Positions 1-12,553 of a stretch of 64,000 nt of DNA are shown here, in pieces; within the stretch, counting starts at the first letter, position 1, and each line of letters begins with the position of its first letter. The position numbers were made by a program, and so were the translations under genes. The notes under the pieces are model-generated. The model had not been told where the DNA came from. It made no database searches and saw only the letters and a list, made by a program, of their open reading frames with translations. The DNA is from Gigaspora margarita. Taxonomy: Eukaryota; Glomeromycota; Glomeromycetes; Diversisporales; Gigasporaceae. The stretch covers positions 1 to 64,000 of the forward strand of contig WTPW01002454.1 in NCBI GenBank assembly GCA_009809945.1, read 5' to 3'.

Positions 1-320
1 TGCTCCTTATTATCGTTGTCTATTTCCATATCGGTGTGGGGGGTGGGGCAGACATGTGTATCCGTATTGCCATTATTATGTTCTTGTGTTGCCGACATAG
101 TCAGCAACAACTTGGTAAAGGAAAGTGGCGTATGAGCGGTCTGGGTTCTTTTCCTCTTTATCTTGTAGTCCACGGGCTGCGAGGGCAGTTTATTGGTTGT
201 TGTTTAGTTAGTTTGTCCGAGTTTTGTCTTACGAACGCTCTCTTTCCTATAGGATTTTGTTGTTTATGCGATTTTTTGGGATTTTCAGGGGTGTACCGGA
301 AAGAGTTTTCCTTTTAACAA
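1..320 (-). other. possible decayed coding fragment at window edge
   Basis: This stretch is richer in G+C than what follows. On the minus strand it gives protein-like text in more than one frame, ending near the window start with an acidic stretch that reads HTDMEIDNDNKE. No single frame is open throughout and no domain is recognised. It could be the broken end of a transposon or host gene lying outside the window. The 93-codon plus-strand frame at 36-317 has no recognisable features and is probably chance. Confidence 0.2.
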
Positions 321-1031
321 AATATTTATGCCGAATATGACAAATTATTTAATTGCAATTTTGAACTACATCCATTGAAACTGCATACTATATGCATACG
401 TACGCACGTACATACGCACGTGCGTACGGTAACAGGAAATTTAAAAACATTAATCTCTATATAAAGACCATGCATAACCTTGTAGCACCCTTTGAATATA
501 AATTTCTTAACTCATCAACCTCAATAAAGTTAACGGTCTAGAATTCTCAATTTCTTTTAACAAAATAATACGACAAGAATAACATGAAATTACGGCATAC
601 AATGCATACTAAAGCTATTGAGAATGCGTATTTAGCAAAGCTCCAATGTGTCTGTTGACTTTTATTCAATATAAAGTGATTGAGGTTTTTAGATTTCCTG
701 CACCGTACATAATGAAATTATGGTTGTGCATTTTTTATGCATAAAAGGTTGGTTGTTTTCAGTTAAATCTTATAAAGATAAACATGTACCAAATCTTAGG
801 TGCAATTTAAAGCACTTGAAATTGTAACATCAGGGAGAAAACAACATCAGTCACAATAGATAAATGCATAGACTAAGTATTGAAATTTTCGTAAAATTTT
901 ATATAAAAAGATGAAAATTTTCCCTTGAAGAGAGCCAAATCAAAATATTTCACAATATTTACAAAATCCACAAATATCCAATTAATTCTTAATATTTATA
1001 ACCCGTATTTCTAAGCAATATTATAATTACA
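321..1031. other. intergenic, no gene seen
   Basis: AT-rich sequence with a short alternating purine-pyrimidine tract of ACGT and GCAC steps at about 390-430. No coding or RNA feature is supported. The last 100 bases would be the promoter and leader of the small gene at 1032. Confidence 0.4.
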
Positions 1032-1250
1032 ATGCACACAAACAAAGTTAACTGCCTTATCATTATTTTTTCTATTCTATTAATATTCGCTTTTGCTTAT
1101 GCAAACTCTTTTCGACCTGACTATGCAATTAAGAACATTCGGGATAAAAGGGATGATAGCAAATGCAGAAAAACTTGTACTGCAACTGGATCTTTTTGCT
1201 TCACTAGCACTAAGGGGGCCGAGCCTATTTGCACAACAATAGTCCAGTAA
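1032..1250 (+). CDS. small secreted cysteine-containing peptide (effector-like)
   Basis: A 72-residue intronless frame. Residues 1-24 form a classic signal peptide: a basic start (MHTNKVN), a hydrophobic core (LIIIFSILLIFAFAYA) and a probable cut after AYA. The mature part is about 48 residues, and a dibasic KR at residues 39-40 could be a Kex2-type site that would release a 32-residue peptide. That peptide holds four cysteines in the pattern C-x3-C-x7-C-x10-C, enough for two disulfides. Such short secreted cysteine peptides are typical candidate effectors of symbiotic and pathogenic fungi. No family is recognised and function is inferred only from architecture. The ATG chosen is the first in frame and is the one that gives the signal peptide. 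The gene stands alone, with no other gene within 4 kb. Confidence 0.6.
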   Translation: MHTNKVNCLIIIFSILLIFAFAYANSFRPDYAIKNIRDKRDDSKCRKTCTATGSFCFTSTKGAEPICTTIVQ

Positions 1251-2720
1251 TCGATTAAACTATTCAGGTATAATCTATATTTGCTGCTAATTGTCATTTA
1301 TAAAATAGAAATAATTCTTATAAATGCAACTTTCTAATATATAGAAACTAGAGCATGATCATCGTCATCGCCGATTGAACAGAAGTTGAAATGAACTTAA
1401 TTTTCAGCTTTATATACATATGCTTTACATATAGCTTTAGTATTGGTTATAAAATATTATTTATATTAAATAATGGTTATTTTCTTTGCTCCCCAGTAAA
1501 TTAGTGTAAACGTAAATAAAATTCCATAGGAATAATGTATAATAGTAAGAATTACTGATTTCAATAACTTATTTAATAAATGATCTTTTTTTGCTCACAT
1601 AGTAAATCAATACGAACAAAAATGAATAAAAATTTGTGACAATAAATAATCATAAACTTAAAACTTATTTTAATATTGTAATGATTAATAAAAATTACTT
1701 TGTTGCTCATTACTGCATTAAATTGCTCAAGCAAAATGAATAAATAGGTGTATTGTGTGATAATAAATATTTGTAGACTTGAATACAGAATATTAGCTCA
1801 ATAGCTGTTCTTTTGATTTATTTAATGTGTTGATAAAATTTCAAAAAAAAAATATGGGTAACATGAATAACACAAATAAAAAAATCCACGGATTTCAAGA
1901 AAATGTTGCTTGCAAAACGAATTATCAAGCTTCGATCGAAAATTCCACAAACAGATTTTAAACACTGAATACAAATCAAGTTGGGATATAATCCAATGAA
2001 ATACGACACAAGTATGACTGTACTTTTTTTGCAGATAAGTTATTAAATTCTTTAATTTCATGTTTCTATTAAGGATAATATAATCTTATGTCTCATAAAC
2101 TCCTAAAATTGACAATAGTAACATACATGTAAGTGACATTCAAGCAAAAAAATAAATAACTGCGAAATTGTGATAAAATTGACAAAACCATTTCATTGAA
2201 CATTAATGTACGTGAATTCTTGATTTGAGAAGATGTTAAATCATTACGATCATTACGGCGCATTTGCGAAATTAAGCTAAAATTCGATCACCAAATCTGA
2301 GTATTTAGTCCCAAATTATATTTTAGTTACTAAATTATATATCAATAAATCAATAACAAACCCGAAAAAATTTTTTTGGACCTCTGATCTAGAACGATAA
2401 CACGTTTAACCGAGGCTAACTCATCTTCTACTCTTGTTGCACATAAAATTTATAGTTAAATGCCCCTCAAAAACCCCCAAAATTTTATTTATTTATTTTA
2501 TTTTATTTTTTTTTTTTGCCTCAATTCTTTTAAACAAGCATAATGTTTATTTTAATGATATTTAATGAATATAGTTTGAAGCAATCGATATAGATTATCA
2601 TAAATTAGCAGGCATTAAAATCGGACAATGGTGAAGGGATATCGGAACATTTCGGGATCGTATAGGTCAGCGGGAATTTCGGAGGTATGATAATCTGATG
2701 AATTGGATAACTAAAAATAA
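1251..2720. other. intergenic, AT-rich, no gene seen
   Basis: Low-complexity A/T sequence with a TTTTATTTTATTTTT run near 2485-2518. Short frames at 1818-2061 on the minus strand have no recognisable features. Confidence 0.4.
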
Positions 2721-2725
2721 AACTA

Positions 2726-3010
2726 GTGCTCAGAGCCCGGGCGTTGCCCCGGGAATGGGTTTCTGATTTTTTTGACTCTTAGGCCTAAGTACCCGGAAGT
2801 GAGATTTCAAATTTTATTCCGGGTATTGGCCTGGGTTTAAAATTTAAATAAAAGCTCAAATAAACCCAGCTTGGGTTTAAATGAACCCGAATTGATTCAT
2901 ATGAACCCGGTTTGGGTTCAAATGAGCCGATTAGATTCAAATTAACCTAATTGGATTCAAATGAGCCTGGATTTGGTTCAAATGACCCTGAATTTGGTTC
3001 ACTTGAACCA
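2726..3010. repeat. GC-rich hairpin plus 20-21-bp tandem repeat array
   Basis: At 2737-2756 CCCGGGCGTTGCCCCGGG forms a short GC hairpin. From about 2868 to 3010 follow some seven degenerate copies of a 20-21-bp unit close to AACCCGGTTTGGGTTCAAATG. The unit is partly self-complementary. This looks like minisatellite or subterminal transposon sequence. Confidence 0.6.
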
Positions 3011-3409
3011 AAATTAATTGATCTTTATTTGTTTATTTTTTTATATATTTATGTTTTTATTTATCAAAATATTCGTATTCAAGTCATCATTCTCGTTTTA
3101 TCAAAATCCTGTAATTTACATAACCGAAAAATCTTGCTTTGTGCAATGTAACCAATTAAAAACTTTATTTTTCTTCTTGTAAATAAATTTTATTTTTTTT
3201 TAGCAGTATATTGTCCGCAAATTTCATAGAAAAACGTGATCATCCCAATTTGGCAAAATTATAAGAATCTTCTTGTACATTTTATACTCTATACTGAAAT
3301 GGTAATGATGAGTGGTACAGTGGCTTGAGCACATGAACATCATTTCAGCCACATTTAGGCAGGGAACTGCTACATATATGCAGTAATTTAAACCAGTTGG
3401 GCTAAGCTA

Positions 3410-3585
3410 GTTAGAGAAAGCCCACTGCATAAACGTAGTAGTCACTGTGTGAACATAGTTGGACCTGCATAGCCAATGAAGGAATTGTAAAAAAGCATAG
3501 CCATCATAGTGTAAATGTAATAGCTGTAACATAAACATAGTAATCATCATGTAAATGTAATAGTTGTAGCATAAACGTGGTAAAA
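3410..3585. repeat. degenerate tandem repeat
   Basis: Repeated variants of CATGTAAATGTAATAGTTGT followed by AGCATAAACGTAGTA; two to three diverged copies are readable. The rest of 3011-4130 shows no gene. Confidence 0.4.
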
Positions 3586-4138
3586 ATTCATTATGTATAT
3601 TAAGGCCCAAAGTTCAAGGCCAAAGAAATTCTTCAGTTCTATTTTTCTTTTAATAAAAGAATTCCTTTCTTGAGAATTATATAAAACATATGACCCATAT
3701 TTTCCATAAAGAAATTATACTTATCCTTGAATTCGACTTGTAACTTTAATAAAACCCTTCGTAACTCAATTTGATGGACTGAATTGACTTGTAACCTCGA
3801 ATCAGCTTTATTAAGACTCGAATTTAGTTTAACGTAATCTTGTTAATCCTTTGAAATTATACACATAATTCATATCAGCCTACTGATTGATCTATAGTAA
3901 AGTCTTTTAGTTTGAATATATATATGATAAATGTTATCTCTTTTAGATTTCTTAGTCTTTGTTAGTTGATTTAGAACTCACCTTGCCCTCTAAATTAGAT
4001 TCCTGCACCAACAGGAAATTCACAAACTTATCCATATCGATTCCCTGATATATCACCTGATCAACATCTAACCGAATATTGGCCTACTATAAATCCTGTG
4101 ACACCCTTTTTGATCTTATCTTCTATCTAGATTATATC

Positions 4139-4955
4139 AGGACCCCTGAATACTAATATTATATATATATATAACCTTTGTCTTTAAACTTTATATAAGT
4201 GTACACTTAAATTTTATTATAAAGTGTACACAAACATTAAAGCAATAGTTTAAATGTATGATATACCTTTAAATAATAAATTTTAAATTTATAATTAAGT
4301 GTACAATATAGTTTTAATTAAAAATAAATTAATGTATAATGAAGATATAATAAATGTTTAAAATTATATTACTTTAAAAAAAGTAAAAGTTAATAAATTA
4401 TATTTATGTTTTAAAATTTCTATTAATTGAAATTGGTAATATTCAATTTTATACAATATTGTAATCCACAAAAGTTATATCTTTTTGTGAAACAACAATA
4501 TTATATTATAGTGCTAAAGAGACCTTTATTCAAGTAAAATAGAAACCTATCTCCTAGTAACTATTGAGTTAAATCATATATATTCTCTATACAGTACATA
4601 CCAATCATTGTAATACTTAAGCAAACAATATTGATATTGTTCTAGAATCAATTTAGAGACAGGTATATAAAGTTGATACTAAATTATGCACAATAAATAA
4701 ATAATATCACTATTGTTGATTTTACTAGTTTTTATTAAATTTTGTATGTTATATATATTATATTTATATATTATATACGACCAACTATTCTTGCACAATA
4801 AGTAACTGTACGACAAATCTTTTTTGATATTACTAATTAAGTGTACATCAAAAGTTGTTATTAAAAAATAAGATTTGTGTAACTGTACAATAAACATTTT
4901 AAAAAATTTAGTCTAAGTGTACTACAAATGTTTTATATATATATTCAGGGATCCT
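4139..4955. mobile_element. non-autonomous DNA transposon (817 bp), AGGACCCC family
   Basis: Ends are inverted: AGGACCCCTGAATA at 4139-4152 and TATTCAGGGATCCT at 4942-4955 (13 of 14 match). The insertion is flanked by a perfect 8-bp direct repeat ATTATATC (4131-4138 and 4956-4963). An 8-bp duplication is the mark of hAT-like transposition. The inside is AT-rich, with several GTGTACA motifs and no transposase. A second, much shorter family member lies at 16506-16686 with a related end and its own perfect 8-bp duplication. Confidence 0.85.
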
Positions 4956-5330
4956 ATTATATCTTATTATTATTTTATTGATATCATTTTAGTAATATCC
5001 CCTATATTAGCATTACTATCATCAGCATCTTTATTTTATTGTTGTGATTTAGTGATAAATCATCCCTTTGCTCTTCATGTATTGCATATTCAACCCTTAT
5101 CATACCCTCATGACCTATACATTAATATTTATATATCTCTCTTTCCATTCACAGTTGAAGTATAAATTGGCACTATTGTCTATATTGTTTTACCTGCTCT
5201 CCCAATCAACCATTACAATTGTGCCAATTGTGTGGAAAGAATAATTAATTTCTCTGTGATATCTTAAAAATCTTAAATTTTTCTATATACAATTGACAAA
5301 CTAAAGAGGCAATCTTACCCTCCCAAGAAA
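4956..5330. other. no gene seen
   Basis: AT-rich sequence between the MITE and the retroelement fossil. It may include leader sequence of the retroelement, but no LTR can be shown here. Confidence 0.3.
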
Positions 5331-8300
5331 AAAAATATGATGCAGCCTCCAAATCCTATTCAACAAAACCCTGTCAATCCCTGCAGTAGCCTAATCTGGT
5401 CCAACAACCAAATTCAAATAATGCCCTTAACAATTTAGCAGCCCAGATCAGATTATTAATTCAACAGATGCAAGCTGCACCTGCCTCACAAATTAATGTG
5501 CCAAATCGGGAACTGAGTCTTGTTGCTTACCTGGATTTCTCTAGCAGGGATCAAGATCCCATAACCTGGCTCAACAAGATGGAAAAGGCATTTGCTGCCA
5601 ACCTGATTAATGATGACTAAAAAATCCCTATTATTGTCCCTCATTTGAAGGGCTCTGCTGCTACTTGGTGGGACACATGTCAATAGCAACCCAACCCTAT
5701 CAATGTTTGGAATGACTCTGCACGGCAAAATAGAAGCTTCCATTCTAATTTTATTACCCAATTTTGTACACCCACTCTGGAAGAAAAGTGGTTCGCTCAA
5801 CTTGCTACATGGAAGCAGCAGCTGAATAAAGATGTTGATACTACTATATTGCCATCTAAGAGCTTCTATGTTGAGTAGAGTCAGGAGGACAACAGTATCC
5901 AAAAATGGCTAAGGCCCAAATTTTTTTAAATAGTTTATGATCTGAATTTGTTCTTGCAGTTGCCCCGTACTTCTAATACCCTGTAAATAGCTTATGAATG
6001 GGCCAGAGCATATGAAAGTGCCTGCAAGCAAAATCTACCTAGCCCATCCATTCCTTTTAGCACTTTATATTTTGCTCAAGCTATTTCTTCTGTATCTATA
6101 AATTATCATCCCCTGAGGCTACTTCATAATTGGCCATTAAAAAACTTACTGAAGCAGTTAATAAAATATTAATTCAATTTCAAGAAAGGTGGTTACCACC
6201 TACTGGAAATCAAAATCAGCTAGTTTGCTATAAATGTGATCGGGTCAGCCACATTAGTAGAAATTGTAGAGCAGCCAACCCTCAATCTTATTATCCTCTC
6301 ATACTGTTCTTTTCTCTTCTTTGATGAATACCATTTTAGCCTCTACAAATTACTCTAACCCTGCTATACCTGTTTCTACTAACCCTATGAAGATAATTCT
6401 AAAACTCATTAACAAGAAATATTGCAAGACCTTTTAGCTCTTGCTGCAAGCATAAATCCTACTAACAATCAAACTAACCAATATACCTATATTAGCACCA
6501 TAAAAGATCATATACAAGATCCTCTCATATATTAGACCTACACTTATCTTTTACTAATTAATTTCTTTTTTTTTTACTAATTAATTTTTCTGGTGGAATA
6601 TAAGAGACATGGGTCTATATATGATCTTTTACAGTATCTCTGCTAATAATATTCTATTATTTGCTACTGAGAAACAGGACCTCAATGACCTAGTGGTAAT
6701 CTCTGTCTACTTAAGTAGAGAAAAAAAGAATTAGAAAACTTCGAGCCTGAGGAGGAAATCCTGAAGCAGCTGATAGAGTGAGAAATTAGAAAAAAAATAA
6801 AAAATGATGATCCTCTAGCAGAAATTGCAAAACCTTTAATGACCTTATCCAAAAGTAATGTTTCCAAGCTGCAAGCAGGTTCCAGCTGCCTTTAAAAAGT
6901 TCAGAAAGATAAATTTTCCCAAATTGCATTTTTGGTGCTCCCATACTCGATTGTCTCTGATATACAGGATAAGCCCACTAATATTACCTATGGTCAACTA
7001 TTCTGTATTGATCTTCTTTATAAGTAGATTTGGATAAAAGTCTAAAGAAATAAATACTTAGTAAAAGAAGAGTAAAAAATAATCTCAGTATTAATCTGGA
7101 GGAAAAGTCTACTGCCTATATTGTAATACTCAAATTTTGGATGAAACTATTCTATTAATTGTGGATAATAGTTTGTCTGGCAGTGTTGTTTCATTTTACC
7201 TGTTAAGAAATTTGAGATCAAGATCAAGTGCCCTTCTACCGTAAACATGATCAATGTTCATAGGAAAAGTAAAAGGGCTATAGGAGAAATCTCTGACTTC
7301 TCTTTTAATGTCAGAGAGATGGAAATTCCTATTGACATAGTTGTTACTAATGCCAGATCATACCAAGCAATTGTCAGAAATGATTGGTTGTCGAAAGCTT
7401 AAGCAAAAATAGATTGGGTGGCTTCAGAGATGATGCTTATCTGAAAAGGTAAAGAAATAACCCTTTCTGTCAAATTTAGAAAACTTACTCCTGAGCCTCT
7501 TGAAAAAAATTAATTCACTATTGTTTGTAATGTAGAGGAAGAAATTGAAGAAGAAACTGAGAAAGAAAAAGTAGCCAATAGCAATAAAGAGTATGAGGAG
7601 GAGGAATTAGAGGACCAAATTTATAGATACTCAGAAATAGAGGACTTTGATACTTTTAGTACCTTATTCTTGAATAGCTCTAATACTTCAATTTTAGATT
7701 CTTCAATTAACATGCCTTGTACCCTCTTAGATATGCCCCTTCTTTCTTTTTTTCCTAAAAATAAAAATAATAATTATCCCTTATTGATTTAACTACATCC
7801 TGTACTATAAATACTTCCTTGTTCTCATATACCCTTCCTAACTTTTTACTTTTTACTCTTAAGAATAGTTATTGCTCTACTGAACTGGCTCTGTTAATAC
7901 CTGTTCTGATAAATAATTACCAATATAATGAGGTACTAATGTTTCCTCCAAGATTGATACATTTAAATCTGACAATTTGTTATAATCACAATGATAATAT
8001 TATAGAGGTATTCATTTTTAGATCTAGGTACTATAGAAACAGGGTAGATGAATTCACCACGGATGCTAACAATATAATCATTGAAATCAACTAGCAAACT
8101 AAAATTAAATGAGAGAAAAATAAGCTCTTAAGTATTAGATATTATGCAGATGAAGCAGGTAATACTTACCTGCAGGAAAGTAATGCTCAACTGGATCCTT
8201 AGGGTAATGTTCAAGTAACTAAAAGTTTACCTGTTAGTGATCTTTTTGATTACCTATATGAGGAATGGCAAGACCCTTACCAAATAGGAAAGCTTAAATA

Positions 8301-8800
8301 TAAGCAACATTTTCAGTTTCAACAATTTATTGGAAATAACTTGGACCTTTTTATTTAGAAAAAAGGCCCTTTAGGATGAACTAACCTTGTAAAACACTAA
8401 ATCGAAACTGTAAATGCCCTTTTGATTAGACAATACTCCTTTTGGCATTCCACTGCTAAAAAAAACATTATAAAGAAGGTACTTGCCTATATGATTACTA
8501 AAGATATTATATGCCCTTACCAAAGTCCTTGAACATTTTGTCATACTCATTACTAAATAAGATGGAAGTACCTGATTTTGCGTTGATTACCAGAAGCTTA
8601 ATACCATTACTATAAAAGACAACTACTACATTTATTCGCCATGTGTACTCAGGTATTTCCCTTGACCATTTAAGTACCCGAGGTATTTGAATCAGAGGGT
8701 ATACTGTATAAGGGAGGGTATATATGTTGGTATTTTCTCTGGGTGCATTGCTGATTGGTCAGAATGTAACTGGTTGATAATCTAAAGATAAAAAAGACTT
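5330..8800 (+). mobile_element. fossil Ty3-like LTR retrotransposon, broken
   Basis: Parts in order on the plus strand: a gag-like region (about 5330-5930), a zinc knuckle of the CX2CX4HX4C type reading CYKCDRVSHISRNC near 6225-6270, an aspartic-protease-like stretch (about 7130-7500), a short reverse-transcriptase-like stretch (about 8430-8640), then a purine-rich tract and sequence that resembles the start of an LTR (about 8690-8800). The family is Ty3-like by its gag and knuckle. It is clearly broken, with more than ten breaks, and incomplete. A mariner-type MITE sits inside it at about 6495-6640. Age looks old relative to the hAT and SINE copies in this window. Confidence 0.7.
6495..6640. 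mobile_element. short mariner-type MITE inside the LTR fossil
   Basis: Inverted ends AAAAGATCATATACAAGA (left) and the complement of TATATATGATCTTTTACAGTA (right). The core has ACTAATTAATTTTTCTGGTGG followed by AATATAAGAGACATGGGTCT. The same core occurs at 40680-40740. Both copies end in TACYGTAAA, the style of Tc1/mariner or pogo elements using TA targets. Confidence 0.6.
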
Positions 8801-8807
8801 GATTTCT

Positions 8808-9553
8808 TTTTAAATGTAATGTTTGATTAACAATACTCGTTTTATCTTTCATATAAGCCGGGCCTCATAGTCCTGAATTTTTTTTGCAATGCATATGCCC
8901 CCAAACACAACCGTTTAAGGGTGTGGTCTAAATTTTTTTTTTTATAACCCATGTGCTTTTAAAAACATTTTTTTACTTTTTTTTTAATGCATAAGAGTGA
9001 GCAGGTGACTTTTTGGACCTAAATTTATTCTATAACACATATGCCCAAAATGCCTTCTGACTTTATATAAGAATGGCCTTTTTTTTTTATACAAACACCC
9101 CTAGACACAATCAAAGTGCCCTAGTGAAATGCTTTTTTTTTAACTGCTATTTATATAAGGGTAGGTAAGTGGGCTTTTTTTCTTTTTAAATGTAATGTTT
9201 GATTAACAACACTCATTTTATCTTTCATATAAAGCGGGCCTCATGGTCCTGAATTTTTTTTGCAACACATATGCCCCTAAACACAACCGTTTAATGAGTG
9301 TGGTCTTAATATTTTTTTTATAACCCATGTGCTTTTAAAAACATTTTTTATACTTTTTTTTAATAATGCATAAGGTTGAGCAGGTGACTTTTTGGACCTG
9401 TATTTATTCTATAATACACATGCCCAAGACACCTTCTGACTTCATATAAGGATGGCCTTTTTTTATATAAACACCCTGGACACAATCAAAGTGCCCTCGT
9501 GAAATGCTTTTTTTTTAACCGCTGTTCATATAAGGGTAGATGAGTGGGCTTTT
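8808..9553. repeat. tandem duplication, unit about 372 bp
   Basis: The block beginning TCTTTTTAAATGTAATGTTT at 8808 recurs at 9181. Both copies run through a CATATAAG(C)CGGGCCTCAT motif, poly(T) islands, CATGTGCTTTTAAAAACATT and a closing GGGTAGRTRAGTGGGCTTTT. Copies differ by scattered substitutions and poly(T) length. No coding content. Related poly(T)-rich text continues to about 9900. Confidence 0.8.
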
Positions 9554-11667
9554 TTTGGACCCAAATTTTCCATAACACACATGTCACTAAACTTTCAATA
9601 ATGTGTGTTTTAATTTTATGCTCCAGAACTTTTTTTCTCACAACTTTCATAAAGTTCTTCACGAAAAACTTTAATCGTTGTAAACTTTGTTTTTTACATG
9701 TGCTCAATTTTTTTTAACTTTCGTATTCTTCATAATCAGAATAAACTTTTTTTTTTACATATACCCTCCACACGTGCTTAATTTTTTTTAACTTTTTAAA
9801 GTTCTTTACAAAAAACTTTAATCGGTATATAAGGGCGATAGATAGGTTTTTTGAACATGAATTTTTCTACAACAAACATAGCTTTGAACACAAAATATAG
9901 AGCAAAAACCTTCAAACCTTGAGATACCTTCATGAAAAATATTAGACGTGCCTGTGTTACTAATAAAAGTCATCGTTCATGGAGTGTTAAAGAAAAATTT
10001 ATGGTTTGGAGCGCACTGATAGTGTGAGAGCAACTGCAAACTGCTTTGAAATTAAGCCAAAACAAGTTCGTGATTGGCATGACAAGAAGCAAGAACTTTT
10101 GAATACAGCACTTTATGTTTTAACACTCAATCTGGTCAGCAAGCACAGTACCCCTTGCTAGAAGAAAATCTAGTAGATTGGATTGAAGAGCTTCACAGTA
10201 TGCAGAATGCTATTACTAGGAATATAGTTGTAAAGAAGGCTAAGGCTTTGGCCCAGACTGATGAAATCAAAAACACCTACTCTAACATTTCCAGCTTTAA
10301 ATTTTCTATTAACTGGTTAAGTCAATTCTTATATCATAATAATCTTTCGAATCATAGATGTACAACTGTCACGCTACACCTTCTAGTGGCCCTAGTTGAA
10401 AGACAAAATGAATTTCTTAGTTTAATTTTGTTCAAACGCAATTAGTACAACTATTCTGTTAAATATATTGGTAACATGGACGAAACACCTTTGGCATTTG
10501 ATATGCCTAGCCCAGTAACTCTTGAAAAACGTGGAGCAAAGACAGTTAGCATTAGAACAAATGGTCACAAAAAATCATGCTTTACTGTGATCCTTAGGTG
10601 CCTTGCAGATGGTACAAAGCTTCTGCCTGTATGTATCTTTAAGTTAAAAAATGTTCACCGTGAATTCTTCCCTCTGGGCATTATTATTAGAATAAATAAA
10701 AAAGGATGGTATAATGAACTTGTGATGCACGAGAGTGCCAGAATGTAGGTGCGATTTTCTGGGTCATGTGAAAATCTGAACTATGATCAAGATCGGCCCA
10801 CTCTGGTTATACAAATAATAACAATACACAAATCCTTTTTTCTGTTTAAGTTATATTTTTTTTCGTTGTAGTTTATTTTTTCGCCATAGTTGGTGCCATT
10901 ATTTGGAGTCGTCATATACTTATACTATCACTTGGAGTTGCCGTACATTGTTTTCTATTAGTGCTTTCATCTCGAAATGTTTGTACTATACGGCAGTACA
11001 GATTCGGTATACACGTTGTACTGTTAATGTAGACTTAACAAATTCATTGACAGTTAGGGTTGGGTAAGTGGTTGTGTTAGTCAAAAATTTAGCTAAGACT
11101 AATTTTTTTGTTTATAATATTTTACTTTTGATATTTGTGAAGAACTTACTGGTATTGTCTCTTGGAGTCATCGTATATTGGTGTCTTCACTTGGATTCGT
11201 CGTATGTCAATGTCATACCAGTCTTGGCTCATATTTGTAAGTGCCTGGTGCTATAAGTGGGTTCGTTGTAGCTAGAGGGTTAAGGTTAGGATAGCGATAC
11301 GTTAGGGTTAGATAGTGTAGGATTAGTGTAATAGCTAGAAGGGTTAGGATAATGTGGAATTAATGTAAAATTATATTAATTAATTTAAAAAAGTTATAAT
11401 AAAAAAAATTTTAAAATTAATAAAATAACTTAAAAATAAATAAAATACAATTTAAAATAAATAAAATAAGTTACCGGTAGATAGATGAGGGTTAGGGTTT
11501 CATGGGATTAGTAGAAGAATTAGGGTAATGTGAAATTAATGTAAAATAATATGGGATTAAAAACATTTAAAATAAATAAAATAATTATAAAAAAAGCTTC
11601 TTAAAAAAACAAGAAAGATTAGGGTATGCAGAATGAATGTAAAATGGGATTAAAAAAAGAGTTTTAC

Positions 11668-11994
11668 TAAAATGCACCTATGGTGTTTTACACCATGTTA
11701 CACAAAACTATTAGAATAGCCAATCAAAATTTAAGATCAGGTGTAATATAAAATTTTGTTTTTTTATTCATAACTCAAAATTTTGCCTATGAAACCAACT
11801 TTGGAGCTCTAATAAAAAAATTCTTTGCTTAATTTTGTATATACTAATGCTTCGATAAAATCCTAGGCCTCACTCTAACCCTAAAGTAATCAAAATTTAT
11901 TTTTTGTTTTATAAAAATTTATTTTTTTGTTTTTGTTACACAGATTTGCAAATCTAATTTACATATGGTGGTAAAACACTATAAGTGCATTTTA
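11668..11994. mobile_element. MITE, TAAAATGCAC family, copy 1
   Basis: Ends TAAAATGCACCTATGGTGTT and, complemented from the right side, TAAAATGCACTTATAGTGTT. A TA target is likely, as for Tc1/mariner-type elements. The core contains CTCTAACCCTAAAGTAATC. A second copy in the same orientation lies at 17578-17922. Confidence 0.75.
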
Positions 11995-12287
11995 TCAGTC
12001 ATCCGATTTGTCACATTATTGTTATATGTAAATTTTTTATATATAAAATTATAAAAAAACATATAAAATTACTATAAAATTTGAAGAAATGATATTCCAA
12101 AGTCTACATATCAACTTAAAATTAAATTCTTCAGAAATATAGAACAAGGGTAGGAGAAAAAGGTAGTACAAAAATCGGATCAAAATTTCACTGATTTTGC
12201 ACAAAATGAAAATGTAACTTTGTCAAAAACAAATATTTTCCGATTTTAAGATGAAAATCTTATGTAAAATCATGCTCTAAACAACTT

Positions 12288-12420
12288 TACTTAATCGGCG
12301 AAAGTGGCTTACCTTGTAAGAAAATGGTTTATCTATATGCTAAAGTCAAAAATTTTAACTTTACAAGATAAACCATTTTTTTTCATTAGGCAACCTACTT
12401 TGGGCCCTTAAGCAAAGTTG
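12288..12420. repeat. imperfect inverted repeat
   Basis: AACAACTTTACTTAATCGG and a following AAGAAAATGGTTTATCT are answered by AGATAAACCATTTTTTTTC and CTTAAGCAAAGTTGTT. It looks like a separate foldback within the Mutator-like element. Confidence 0.55.
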
Positions 12421-12467
12421 TTCAGCATGTAATTTTACCACACATTTGAGATTGAAACAGCTTTTTT

Positions 12468-12553
12468 GGACCTTTTACTAAGTGAAAAATGGGTTTAAAG
12501 TTAAAAAAATTTTTTTCTAATTTTAAACCCATTTTTCACTTAGTAAAAGGTCC
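12468..12553. repeat. near-perfect palindrome abutting the sequence gap
   Basis: GGACCTTTTACTAAGTGAAA at 12468 is matched by its complement ending at 12553, the last base before the N run. The arms are about 38 bp. The sequence 5' of this may also have its partner within the gap, and a strong palindrome is a plausible reason the assembly stopped here. Confidence 0.8.

Noticed and set aside
3301-3400. tRNA- or SINE-like head (GGTACAGTGGCTTGAGCAC)
   Set aside because: An A-box-like stretch is present, but no convincing B box, tail or target duplication was found.
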